Position numbers and translations under genes: made by a program
Notes under the pieces: generated by a model
The model's input: only the letters and a program-made list of their open reading frames with translations
The model's database searches: none
What the model was told of the DNA's origin: nothing
Shown: positions 1 through 7,785 of the stretch, one piece after another
Layout: each line of letters starts with the position of its first letter
How positions within the stretch are numbered: position 1 is the stretch's first letter
From: CAYRTD01 sp964426915
GTDB taxonomy: Bacteria > Bacteroidota > Bacteroidia > Bacteroidales > GCA-2748055
NCBI GenBank assembly: GCA_964426915.1
Contig: CAYRTD010000091.1
Location: 1 to 16,458 of the forward strand
Direction of reading: 5' to 3'
Length of the DNA: 16,458 nucleotides

Positions 1-52
1 GACACGCGGTTGCGCGCCTTGATCTTGAACATTATGATCCAGACACCCGACT
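1..52 (+). repeat. Partial copy of a dispersed intergenic repeat
   Basis: Bases 5-33 match 14693-14721 at 25 of 29 positions, and bases 34-52 match 14759-14777 at 17 of 19. The copy here therefore lacks the 37 bases that separate the two blocks in the other copy. The sequence lies upstream of the first gene and has no convincing coding potential. It may extend left of the window. Function is unknown; a decayed mobile or intergenic repeat is the simplest reading. Confidence 0.5.
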
Positions 53-82
53 TTACTGACAGACTAATTAAAAAATACAACT

Positions 83-853
83 ATGAAACGAATAAAAAAA
101 ATAAAATCAAAAATGATGACCGGGTTACTCCTGGTTTTTATGGTATCCTTCGCTGTGCTAATGGTTAATTTTGGTGCAAACCAGCGAATAGTGATGGAAT
201 CACAATCCTTACTAAAAGATAACTACCCTTCGGTAAAATATGCTTTTAATATGTTGCGTGCAGTGGATGAATTAAACACATTGCTCATCAAACCTGATAC
301 ATATTTATCTGACAGTATTTCGAGCGACAGTATCAAGCAGATAGCAGATACGAACCTTACCGAACTTAAGAGCAACCTTGATTTACAAGAGAAAAATATC
401 ACCGAACCTGGTGAAAAAGAGCTGACCGAATCACTTCACAGAAGTTTTCTTAATTATCAGGGAAGTATAGATAACGATGAATTCATTAAAAATTTTGAGG
501 CATATCAGGTTAAATACATACAGTTACGTGAACATATTTTAAGCATCCATAATTTAAATGTAAACCTGCTCGAAAGTAAAAATGAAGAAATAAATAGCAC
601 AGCAATTCGGATCCTGAATATTCAGGAAAAAGTCGGAATAGGTGGATTAACCATTCTGGCGATTCTTGTAATACTATTACCCTTGTTCCTTATTAAGCCC
701 ATTGATAAACTCACAGAGCGGATGATAAATTTCTACAAAACCAACTTTAACAAAGAAATTGAAATTAAGGGTAACCATGAATTGGAGAAGTTGGAAGAGA
801 TTTTTGAGAAAATAGTATTGGAAACCAAATCAGGTAAAAAAGATTCGGAATAG
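83..853 (+). CDS. Two-TM membrane sensor-like protein with HAMP-like tail, no output domain
   Basis: The 256-residue protein has the layout of a transmembrane sensor input module. It has a basic N-terminus, a first membrane helix at about residues 11-33, an extracytoplasmic and probably helical domain of about 150 residues, a second membrane helix at about 184-205 (rich in Ile/Leu/Val), and a short cytoplasmic tail. The tail begins with a Pro-containing HAMP-like linker (IKPIDKLTERM) and ends in a charged, coiled-coil-prone stretch. No histidine kinase, methyl-accepting or cyclase domain follows; the protein simply stops. The next gene (trkH) starts 8 bases after the stop, so the two are almost certainly co-transcribed. 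I infer a role tied to the K+ transport genes, either as a signalling adaptor or as the remnant of a larger sensor. I do not recognise a named family. Confidence 0.8.
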   Translation: MKRIKKIKSKMMTGLLLVFMVSFAVLMVNFGANQRIVMESQSLLKDNYPSVKYAFNMLRAVDELNTLLIKPDTYLSDSISSDSIKQIADTNLTELKSNLDLQEKNITEPGEKELTESLHRSFLNYQGSIDNDEFIKNFEAYQVKYIQLREHILSIHNLNVNLLESKNEEINSTAIRILNIQEKVGIGGLTILAILVILLPLFLIKPIDKLTERMINFYKTNFNKEIEIKGNHELEKLEEIFEKIVLETKSGKKDSE

Positions 854-861
854 GAATAATT

Positions 862-2313
862 ATGAAGGGTATTATCCATTATGGAATAGTTTTTAAGGTG
901 TTGAGCCGGAATATATACATCATCGCATTTGCATTATTGAGTTGTATTGCAGTTGCTTTCATTTATTCTGAAGCTTTTTTGCCCTTTTTATGGCCGGCGC
1001 TTATTGCTATTGCAATAGCCATTATTCTGTCAGTTTTATCAAGGGATCAAAGTGAGGAAGTTGTGATTGGAAAAAGGGATGCATATTTGGCGGTAACTCT
1101 TTCATGGGCTGTTATAGGTGTAATTGGCAGTTTACCTTACCTTTTCTCGAATGCCATACCTTCTTTTAACAACGCCCTGTTTGAATCGGTTTCGGGATTT
1201 ACAACCACAGGGTCTTCCATATTGACTGATATTGAAAGCCTTCCAAAATCCATTCTTTTTTGGCGTAGTTTAAGCCATTGGATCGGTGGCATAGGTATAA
1301 TTGTTTTGTTTATCATTGTTATGCCTACACTTCAGATGGGTAATTATAACCTGTTTACCCTGGAATCATCTTTACAGGAAAAAATAAAACCCAAAATTAA
1401 ATCCGTCGGATACCGGCTACTTTTTATTTACCTGTTGTTAACCCTTACCGAAGTTGTTCTTTTGTTGTTGGGTAACATGAATTTATATGAAAGTGTATGT
1501 CATGCATTTGGCACTATTGCCACAGGTGGGTTTTCTCCTAAAAATACGAGTATTGGGGGGTATTCGCCTTATATTCAGTATGTGGTGATGATTTTTATGC
1601 TGTTGTCAGGCACAAATTTTGTCATTCATTATTACCTGGTTAAAAGAAAATTTAATGATATTAAACAAAACGATGAGATAAAGTTTTACCTGGGTACTGT
1701 TGCTTTTTTAGGGATAATCCTTACTTTCTCAATTTACTTTAATATGAGTAAATCCTTTGAAGAGTCCTTCAGGGAGTCATTCTTTCAACTTATTTCTATT
1801 GTAACCTGTACCGGATATGCTACAGCGGATTATCTGCAATGGCCGGTTTTTGCCTGGATTATTATATTTATGACCATGTTCCTTGGGGGCAGCACCGGCT
1901 CAACGGCGGGGGGTATTAAAATGGCCCGGCATTTAGTAATGTTTAAAAATATAAACCGCATATATAAGCAGTTACTGTCACCCAATGCAGTTATTCCTAT
2001 TCGATTAAATGGCAAAGCGGTTCATGAAGAAACCAACAACTCGATTTTATCGTTTATATTCCTGTACTTTATGCTTTTCGTCATGGGTACTATTCTAATG
2101 GTGCTGTTTGGCGTTGATGGAAAAACGGCATCGAGTTCGGTTGCCACCTGTATGGCCGGCATTGGACCCGGTATAGGAACCGTTGGTCCAGCAAGTAACT
2201 TCGCGCATTTACCCGGGGTGGGGAAGTCTCTTTTAACGTTTTTGATGCTTGTGGGACGTCTTGAAATATATACTGTGATTATGCTTTTTACACGTAATTT
2301 TTGGAGTAAATGA
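862..2313 (+). CDS. trkH: TrkH-type potassium uptake channel subunit
   Basis: This is an inner-membrane K+ translocating subunit of the Trk/Ktr/HKT superfamily, of normal length for TrkH (483 residues). The four pore-loop repeats are visible: GFTTTGSS at 112-119, TIATGGFSP at 218-226, TCTGYATAD at 315-323 and AGIGPGIG at 432-439. Each carries the filter glycine. The conserved Gly/Ser-rich intramembrane segment GGSTGSTAGGIK at 342-353 and the SHWIGGIG motif after the first pore loop (138-145) also support the assignment. Such subunits normally need a cytoplasmic RCK protein; the only one nearby is the ktrA-like gene at 4511. The gene sits second in a tightly spaced block. It differs clearly from the other channel subunit at 2757, so this is not a recent duplication. 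Confidence 0.95.
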   Translation: MKGIIHYGIVFKVLSRNIYIIAFALLSCIAVAFIYSEAFLPFLWPALIAIAIAIILSVLSRDQSEEVVIGKRDAYLAVTLSWAVIGVIGSLPYLFSNAIPSFNNALFESVSGFTTTGSSILTDIESLPKSILFWRSLSHWIGGIGIIVLFIIVMPTLQMGNYNLFTLESSLQEKIKPKIKSVGYRLLFIYLLLTLTEVVLLLLGNMNLYESVCHAFGTIATGGFSPKNTSIGGYSPYIQYVVMIFMLLSGTNFVIHYYLVKRKFNDIKQNDEIKFYLGTVAFLGIILTFSIYFNMSKSFEESFRESFFQLISIVTCTGYATADYLQWPVFAWIIIFMTMFLGGSTGSTAGGIKMARHLVMFKNINRIYKQLLSPNAVIPIRLNGKAVHEETNNSILSFIFLYFMLFVMGTILMVLFGVDGKTASSSVATCMAGIGPGIGTVGPASNFAHLPGVGKSLLTFLMLVGRLEIYTVIMLFTRNFWSK

Positions 2314-2360
2314 AAACAGTCAAATAGGAATAATTTAACTATTAGAGAGGCTAATTATCT

Positions 2361-2729
2361 ATGGATATCTACCTGACTATTATAATACTTGGATTACTGA
2401 TTTTTTTGTCCCATGTTTTCAATGAACTGTTTGATAAGACTAAAATCCCCAATGTGCTTTTGCTACTGCTGATTGGCATAATAATAGGCCCTGTAAGCGG
2501 TATAGTTACTACAGATTTTTTTGGTCAACTCGGTAATGTGTTTACAACTATTACACTTATAGTCATATTATTCGAGAGTGGTTCGGGGTTAAATTTCGGT
2601 GAAATAAAAAAAGCCATTGGTTCGGCTACTCTGCTTACCTTGCTGAAATTTGCTATTCATTTTCTTTTTGAAGGGTTGTTAATTATCAAAGGCATTGTTA
2701 GATTATATTTTATTAAATACCAAAAATAA
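2361..2729 (+). pseudogene. Truncated cation:proton antiporter (N-terminal fragment)
   Basis: The 122-residue reading frame resembles the N-terminus of CPA-type Na+(K+)/H+ antiporters. It shows a short first helix, then the FDKTKIPNVLLLLLIGIIIG motif (about residues 25-44) in which a Pro-containing helix leads into a Gly-ended membrane segment, then a third helix with LFESG at about 72-76. Family members normally have about 400 residues or more and 11-13 membrane helices. This frame loses resemblance near residue 110 and stops after a basic tail. Only 27 bases separate the stop from the next gene, and I see no remnant of the missing C-terminal two thirds there. An internal deletion is therefore likely. 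It could still be translated as a small membrane protein; a start preceded by GAGAGG at about 2345-2350 remains intact. Confidence 0.65.
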
Positions 2730-2756
2730 TAGTGTAATCATTTATCTGGTACAATA

Positions 2757-4499
2757 GTGAGGAAATATTATTTAAAATACGGCCCACTTATATTCAGTAT
2801 CCTGGCAATATTTGCCATGTTGTTTGATGTCGGGTACGATCAGGGAGCTAAAACATTGAAGCTCCTGAATCATTCATATTTTGTTTACCTTCTGGGAATC
2901 ATCCTGTTTATCCCTGTTAAATATATTGTCGATTTTAAAAGCTTTCAGAAGCTCAGAATATGGATAATCGACCTGGTTTTGTGGGGTTTTTACAACTACC
3001 TTCTTGTCAGTGTTCCATTTACAGAACTGTCAAGTGGTTCAGCTTACTATAAGATTTGGCTTTTCCTGGCTTTCTCGATAAGCCTTATTCGTGAAATTTC
3101 AGGATTACAGCTTAACCTGCGCTATAAACATGCAAATCCTGCGACTATTTTTATTATGAGTTTTGCATTACTGATTGCTGCCGGAACTCTGTTGCTCATG
3201 TTACCCCGTGCTACCCATTCCGGCATTCGTTTTATTGATGCATTTTTTACTTCAACAAGTGCGGTGTGTGTAACGGGGCTTATAGTGGTTGATACCGGCT
3301 CGTATTTCACAATATTTGGGCAAACAATTATTATGACGCTTATTCAGCTGGGCGGTATTGGTATAATGACCTTTACCAGTTTTTTTGCGTATTTCTTCAT
3401 GGGAGGTTCTTCCTATCAAAATCTTCTCTTGTTGGGCAACCTGACTAATGAAAGTAAAATTTCAGAAGTTATCAGAACCCTGAAAAAAATACTTTTTTTC
3501 ACATTCCTTGTCGAAATCATGGGTTTTGTTCTCATTTACATAAATATCAATTCCCTAACCGACTTAAAACATGCTGACACGCTGTTTTTTTCAGCATTTC
3601 ATACCATTTCTGCTTTTTGTAACGCAGGTTTTTCAACCCTATCCAACAGCTTCTACGATATAGATTTTCGTTTTAACTATTTCCTGCATAGTACCATTGC
3701 GCTACTTTTTATCATTGGGGGACTTGGTTTTCCGGTTATATTTAACCTGTATACCTGGGTAAAACAATGGTTTATTAACCGCTTACTTCGCTTAAATAAA
3801 CGAAGGGAAAAACTTTATCAGGCACACGTATTTTCACTGAATACAAAGTTGGTACTCTATACCTCCCTGTTTCTTCTTATAATCGGAACATTACTGTTTT
3901 ATGCCCTGGAATATAATAATACATTGGCTGAACATAATGGAATTGGGAAACTGATAACTGCTTTTTTTGGAGCAGCAACTCCGCGTACCGCCGGGTTCAA
4001 TACGGTTGATACATCTCTGATTAGCATACCAACCTTAATGTTTGTTCTTTTACTCATGTGGATTGGTGCATCGCCGGCATCCACAGGAGGAGGTATCAAA
4101 ACAAGTACATTTGCCCTGGCAATTCTCAATGTTATAAGCCTCATCCGTGGAAAAAGCAAGGTTGAGCTTAATCGAAGACAAATACCCGAAATATCTATCC
4201 GGCGCTCGTATGCCTTCATGTTTTTGGCTTTGTTTATTATCGGTCTGGCAACATTTATATTGTTTAAAACAGACCCTGAGAAGCAGACTACTGACCTGAT
4301 ATTTGAAGTCTTTTCGGCATTCAGTACGGTGGGGTTAAGCAGAGGAATTACAGCTGATTTATCCGATGCCGGAAAATACATTATCACCATGACTATGTTT
4401 ATTGGAAGGGTAGGGGCTTTAACGTTTTTATCATCATTTATAAGAAAATCAACCGGTACTTTATTTCAATATCCAACGGAGGGTATTTTAATTAATTAA
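2757..4499 (+). CDS. ktrB: KtrB-type potassium uptake channel subunit with N-terminal membrane extension
   Basis: This is a second member of the Trk/Ktr/HKT K+ channel superfamily (580 residues, GTG start), more like KtrB in its motifs. Pore-loop signatures are SAVCVTGL at about 168-175, AFCNAGFS at 286-293, ATPRTAGF at 407-414 and AFSTVGLS at 521-528. It also has LIQLGGIGIMT at 195-205 and the Gly-rich intramembrane segment GASPASTGGGIKTS at 437-450. About 120 residues precede the first channel repeat and hold about three further hydrophobic helices, which makes it longer than typical KtrB. The RCK gene starts 11 bases after its stop, the usual KtrB-KtrA arrangement. I infer Na+- or proton-coupled K+ uptake gated by that RCK ring. 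GTG is taken as start because the first hydrophobic helix begins directly after it. Confidence 0.93.
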   Translation: MRKYYLKYGPLIFSILAIFAMLFDVGYDQGAKTLKLLNHSYFVYLLGIILFIPVKYIVDFKSFQKLRIWIIDLVLWGFYNYLLVSVPFTELSSGSAYYKIWLFLAFSISLIREISGLQLNLRYKHANPATIFIMSFALLIAAGTLLLMLPRATHSGIRFIDAFFTSTSAVCVTGLIVVDTGSYFTIFGQTIIMTLIQLGGIGIMTFTSFFAYFFMGGSSYQNLLLLGNLTNESKISEVIRTLKKILFFTFLVEIMGFVLIYININSLTDLKHADTLFFSAFHTISAFCNAGFSTLSNSFYDIDFRFNYFLHSTIALLFIIGGLGFPVIFNLYTWVKQWFINRLLRLNKRREKLYQAHVFSLNTKLVLYTSLFLLIIGTLLFYALEYNNTLAEHNGIGKLITAFFGAATPRTAGFNTVDTSLISIPTLMFVLLLMWIGASPASTGGGIKTSTFALAILNVISLIRGKSKVELNRRQIPEISIRRSYAFMFLALFIIGLATFILFKTDPEKQTTDLIFEVFSAFSTVGLSRGITADLSDAGKYIITMTMFIGRVGALTFLSSFIRKSTGTLFQYPTEGILIN

Positions 4500-4510
4500 A
4501 AGATAAACAT

Positions 4511-5194
4511 ATGAATTTTTTAATAGTTGGTCTTGGAAATTTTGGCGCTGCACTGGCGGTCAGGCTTACGCAACTTGGTCATGAAGTTATCGGCGTGGAT
4601 AGCAATATGTCGAAGGTAGAAATGTTAAAAAACGATATTACCCATACCATTTGCGCAAATTGTACAGACATTCATTCAGCCAAAGAATTGCCTGTCAAAG
4701 AATCTGATGCAGTTATTGTCTGCATTGGTGAGGATGAAGGTAATTCTATTATGGCCACGGCTATCATGAAACAGTTAAATGCCAAACGAATCATTGGCAG
4801 GGCGGTATCTGATACCCAGGAAACAGTGCTAAATGCTATGAGAGTAGAGGAAATCGTTCACCCCGAGCAGGATTCAGCAGAAAAACTGGCTAAAAACCTG
4901 ACTACCGAGGGGTTAATAGATTCTTTTGAGCTAACTGATGAGTACAGTATTGTGAAAGCCGACGTACCTGAAAGGTATGAAGGAAAAATATTAAGTGAGA
5001 CCGACATCCGTTCCAGGTATAACATCACTGTTTTAGCGATGATTGCGAAATCATATAAAAGAAACTTTTTAGGAATAAATCAATCAAGTCTTGAAGTTAA
5101 GGGAGTCGCTAAAGCTGACACAATCCTGGGAAAGGATGAAACTATGGTGATTTTTGGAAATGTTAAGGATATTGAAAAGTTTTTGGAGAGTTAA
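4511..5194 (+). CDS. ktrA: KtrA/TrkA-type RCK regulatory subunit of potassium uptake
   Basis: This is a cytoplasmic regulator that forms a ring under Ktr/Trk channels and gates them by nucleotide binding. The 227-residue protein has one RCK_N Rossmann domain (about residues 1-125) with the dinucleotide loop GLGNFG at 7-12 and the ribose-binding acidic residue D30 at the end of the second strand (VIGVD). A TrkA_C domain follows at about 140-225. It has a single RCK unit, as in KtrA, rather than the tandem pair of E. coli TrkA. Its position 11 bases behind the KtrB-like gene makes that the likely main partner. Since no second RCK gene is visible, it may also serve the TrkH-type subunit encoded at 862. 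Confidence 0.95.
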   Translation: MNFLIVGLGNFGAALAVRLTQLGHEVIGVDSNMSKVEMLKNDITHTICANCTDIHSAKELPVKESDAVIVCIGEDEGNSIMATAIMKQLNAKRIIGRAVSDTQETVLNAMRVEEIVHPEQDSAEKLAKNLTTEGLIDSFELTDEYSIVKADVPERYEGKILSETDIRSRYNITVLAMIAKSYKRNFLGINQSSLEVKGVAKADTILGKDETMVIFGNVKDIEKFLES

Positions 5195-5216
5195 CAAATA
5201 CCAAAATAAAAAACAG

Positions 5217-6398
5217 ATGAAACAGATATTTAAGATTATACTATTTACTTTTTTTACTACTTCTCTAAGCGGACAAATTTCGTTAGTTTGGGATTTTCAA
5301 ACAGGAGGGAGAGTTTTTTCATCACCCGTAGTTGATGAAAGTACACTTTACATTGGTAGTAACGACTCGTGTTTATATGCTTTGGATAAGGAAAGCGGCA
5401 CATTGAAATGGAAATTCAGAACAGAAGGAGAAATTAAATCTCAGCCCCTAGTGTATAAGGGTTCTGTAATTTTTAACAGTAGCGATGGATTCGTGTATTC
5501 TGTTAACAAAAATAATGCACATGAGCAATGGAAATTTAAAACAAATGGAGAGAAAAAACTGGACATGTGGGACTATTATCTTTCCTCACCCGTATACTCA
5601 GACAATAAGGTGTTTGTTGGGAGTGGTGATGGAAACATTTATGCAATTGACCCTGATAGCGGAACCTTGGTCTGGAAATTTAAAACGGATGGTATTGTGC
5701 ATGCAACCCCATTGGTTCATAATGAAAAGGTCTATATAGGTAGCTTCGACGGATACTTTTATGCCTTAAGTGCTCATAATGGAAATTTGAATTGGAAATT
5801 CAGAACAGTTGGGGACGCTTATTTTCCTGAAGGTGAAATTCAGAAAGGCGCTGCTGTTTACAAGAATTCCGTCATTTTTGGCAGCAGGGATTTTAATGTT
5901 TATTCCCTGGATATTGAAACAGGAAGAGGGATGTGGAATATGAAAGAGAAAGGAAGCTGGGTCATTGCCACGCCTCTTGTTGATAATGATATTATCTACT
6001 TTGGGACCTCTGATTCCCACAGATTTTGCGGCTTATCTGCAAAAAACGGCTACGAAAAGTGCTCTTATTCTTTAAACATGCGAGTATATGGAGAAGCTGT
6101 AGTGTTTGAAAACGATATATATTTTGGGTCTTTTAATGGTAAAATGTATAAGCTTGATAAGTCAAAAGGAGAATTAGAAGAAGTTTTTCAGACTCACGGA
6201 AGTATAAAAAATTATTATACGGTTTTCAATAATAAAGATGAATTTAAAACCGGTTTTGAATTGTACGGCAAGGACGTAATTGTCTCAGAGAAGAAAATTC
6301 TTAATCTGGGAGCAATCCTGTCAACCCCAATAGTGGATGAAGGTATTATATTTTTTGGGGATGCAAACGGGTATGTTTATGCATGTAAAATTCAGTGA
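5217..6398 (+). CDS. Secreted PQQ-type beta-propeller repeat protein
   Basis: This 393-residue protein has a signal peptide (hydrophobic residues 5-18, likely cleavage near SLSGQ) followed by repeated blades of the PQQ/YVTN-like propeller type. A typical blade reads SSPVV...LYIGS.D..LYALD...G.LKWKF.T. WKF[RK]T occurs four times (residues 65-69, 105-109, 153-157 and 193-197), and the G-[ST]-x-D/N-G-x-x-Y-A strand pairs recur to the C-terminus, giving about seven or eight blades. Folds of this type include BamB and soluble quinoprotein-like scaffolds; I see no clear quinone-binding or catalytic motif, so binding or scaffolding is the safer guess. An in-frame ATG at 5154 overlaps the ktrA-like gene, but the start at 5217 is chosen because it directly precedes the signal peptide. 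It may be expressed with the K+ operon 22 bases upstream. Confidence 0.88.
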   Translation: MKQIFKIILFTFFTTSLSGQISLVWDFQTGGRVFSSPVVDESTLYIGSNDSCLYALDKESGTLKWKFRTEGEIKSQPLVYKGSVIFNSSDGFVYSVNKNNAHEQWKFKTNGEKKLDMWDYYLSSPVYSDNKVFVGSGDGNIYAIDPDSGTLVWKFKTDGIVHATPLVHNEKVYIGSFDGYFYALSAHNGNLNWKFRTVGDAYFPEGEIQKGAAVYKNSVIFGSRDFNVYSLDIETGRGMWNMKEKGSWVIATPLVDNDIIYFGTSDSHRFCGLSAKNGYEKCSYSLNMRVYGEAVVFENDIYFGSFNGKMYKLDKSKGELEEVFQTHGSIKNYYTVFNNKDEFKTGFELYGKDVIVSEKKILNLGAILSTPIVDEGIIFFGDANGYVYACKIQ

Positions 6399-6460
6399 AA
6401 TAGTGCTTACCACCTTTTTGCCGGAGCAATTTCCCGGGCATAACACAGATATTGGACATT

Positions 6461-6484
6461 CTGTTCCGATAGCTATCGGAACAG
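6461..6484. repeat. Perfect 24-bp palindrome
   Basis: The arm CTGTTCCGATAG is followed immediately by its exact reverse complement CTATCGGAACAG, with no loop. It is not followed by a T-run, so it is not an ordinary intrinsic terminator. It could be a dyad protein-binding site or part of an intergenic repeat family. Confidence 0.7.
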
Positions 6485-6684
6485 ACACCCGACTCTATGC
6501 ATTGTCAATGCTATACAATCAACTTTTGCCATCTTTTTCCCGGATCAATTTTTCAATTTGCACAAGGGTTGAGGGATTTGGGATTACGAAGATTGAGGTT
6601 TAACGAGTTGTGGATCAATATGACAGAGAGTGGGAGAGGGTGAAAGTATAATTGGAGAGGCTGTAGATATTTATCCCGGTAGAG

Positions 6685-6716
6685 TTTGTATTAGGCGATG
6701 TTCTTTTTTATCTTTA
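6685..6716 (+). promoter_or_regulatory. Candidate Bacteroidota promoter for the alpha/beta hydrolase
   Basis: TTTG at 6685-6688 and TATCTTTA at 6709-6716 are separated by 20 bases. This matches the Bacteroidota primary-sigma pattern (TTTG, about 19-20 bases, TAnnTTTG) except for the last base. Transcription would begin near 6722, leaving about 55 bases before the start codon at 6776. Confidence 0.4.
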
Positions 6717-6775
6717 TTAGGTGTTTTTTGGACATTGCAAATTAGGTTGTGTGTCATGATAAAATTGGAGTTAAT

Positions 6776-7567
6776 ATGAAGTTTAAAACATCGGATAACG
6801 TTGATTTATACTACAAGACATATGGCGACAAAGCTGATGAACCAATTGTATTGATTCATGGACTTGGCGCAGACCATGAAATGTGGAAACCGCAAATTGA
6901 AAACTACCCGGAAAGGGGATTTTTTTTAATAGTTCCTGACATGCGGGGTCATGGGGAAAGTTCAAAGGTAAATTCTTTCAGTATCAGTGATTGTGCCAGA
7001 GATATTAGTGAATTGCTGGATCAACTTGAAATAAAATCTGCAAATATTGTTGGAGTGAGCATGGGAGGTGTGATTGCTCAGCAATTTGCATATGACTTTT
7101 CCGGAAAGACTTCAAAACTAATAATTACGGATAGTTTTAGTGAGGTGTCGTCCTTAACTGAAAAGTTAGCTGGCTGGCTGCAATGGTTAACGATAAAAAT
7201 AGCCCCGGCATTGCTTAGCAAATCGCTTGAATCTGCTTACAAAGGAGATGAAAAGGCTGAAGTACGCAATTATTTTAAAAGATCCTATGATCGTATGGAT
7301 AAAAAGCAATTATTAAAAGCAAGGAAAGCACTTAATAGCTTTAACATCACAAAGCAGCTAAAAAATATTAAAGCTCCGGTTTTGGTTTTGGTTGGAGACG
7401 GATTTGGAAAATTTGCCATACAAATGGCCGCGAAGACCGCAAAAGAAATTAATCATTCGAAATTGAAAGTGCTTAAAGGAGGAAGTGACCCATCCAACCT
7501 GGTGGTTCCTGAAAAATTTGATAATGAAGTAATTAATTTCTTAAAAATGGATAAAAGTAAGAAATGA
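6776..7567 (+). CDS. Alpha/beta hydrolase, expected catalytic His replaced by Asp
   Basis: The 263-residue protein has the alpha/beta hydrolase fold. It shows the oxyanion motif IHGLGAD at 27-33, PDMRGHGES at 54-62, the nucleophile elbow GVSMGG with Ser95 at 93-98, and a late strand ending in the acidic Asp208 (VLVGDGF). A helical cap lies at about 125-190. At the place where family members have GHxSNLxxPExF, this protein reads SDPSNLVVPEKF, so Asp238 stands where the catalytic His is expected. A one-base change (CAC to GAC at 7487) would explain it. There is no signal peptide, so it should be cytoplasmic. The start at 6776 is chosen because GGAG (6767-6770) precedes it at proper spacing; an in-frame ATG at 6749 would add nine unconvincing residues. 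Substrate is not predictable, and activity may be lost. Confidence 0.88.
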   Translation: MKFKTSDNVDLYYKTYGDKADEPIVLIHGLGADHEMWKPQIENYPERGFFLIVPDMRGHGESSKVNSFSISDCARDISELLDQLEIKSANIVGVSMGGVIAQQFAYDFSGKTSKLIITDSFSEVSSLTEKLAGWLQWLTIKIAPALLSKSLESAYKGDEKAEVRNYFKRSYDRMDKKQLLKARKALNSFNITKQLKNIKAPVLVLVGDGFGKFAIQMAAKTAKEINHSKLKVLKGGSDPSNLVVPEKFDNEVINFLKMDKSKK

Positions 7568-7600
7568 TAAAATGCCAATAAATAAATTGAAAGAATATTA

Positions 7601-7781
7601 ATGTTGACAAGTATGCTGCGACGCGGAAAATATAAAAAGAAGCACCTAAATGTTATTGGAAGACCTGAAAAATCAGATGATTTCAATTTGATTGATAAAG
7701 CTGTTAAATAAAGATGTACTAGCGCTTTCTCCTCCAGATATGTTTAATTCAGACAAATTGATTACTTTTCGTAACAAATAA
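7601..7781 (+). pseudogene. Possible frameshifted small gene remnant
   Basis: An ATG frame of 36 codons from 7601 ends at 7709-7711. If one base near 7709 is skipped, the frame continues through AVKKDVLALSPPDMFNSDKL and ends at a stop at 7779-7781, four bases before the next gene. The joined peptide would have about 60 residues with protein-like composition. I do not recognise a family. This could equally be chance in an AT-rich spacer. Confidence 0.25.
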
Positions 7782-7785
7782 TATT

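Larger units (their letters stand above)
6399..6775. other. 377-base intergenic region with palindrome and candidate promoter
   Basis: No convincing gene lies here. An open frame covering most of 6399-6603 has no start, signal or domain that I recognise and looks like decayed repeat DNA. The region contains a perfect 24-bp palindrome (6461-6484) followed by CAGACACCCGACT, a 13-base string that also occurs at 40-52. A candidate promoter for the downstream hydrolase lies at 6685-6716. I see no intrinsic terminator for the upstream block. Confidence 0.6.

Noticed and set aside
3899..4390. 163-codon open frame on the - strand
   Set aside because: Antisense shadow of the KtrB-type gene, whose pore-loop motifs are clear.
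6337..6603. 88-codon frame overlapping the end of the propeller gene
   Set aside because: It starts inside the propeller gene in another frame and then runs through the palindrome and spacer; no domain or ribosome binding site supports it.
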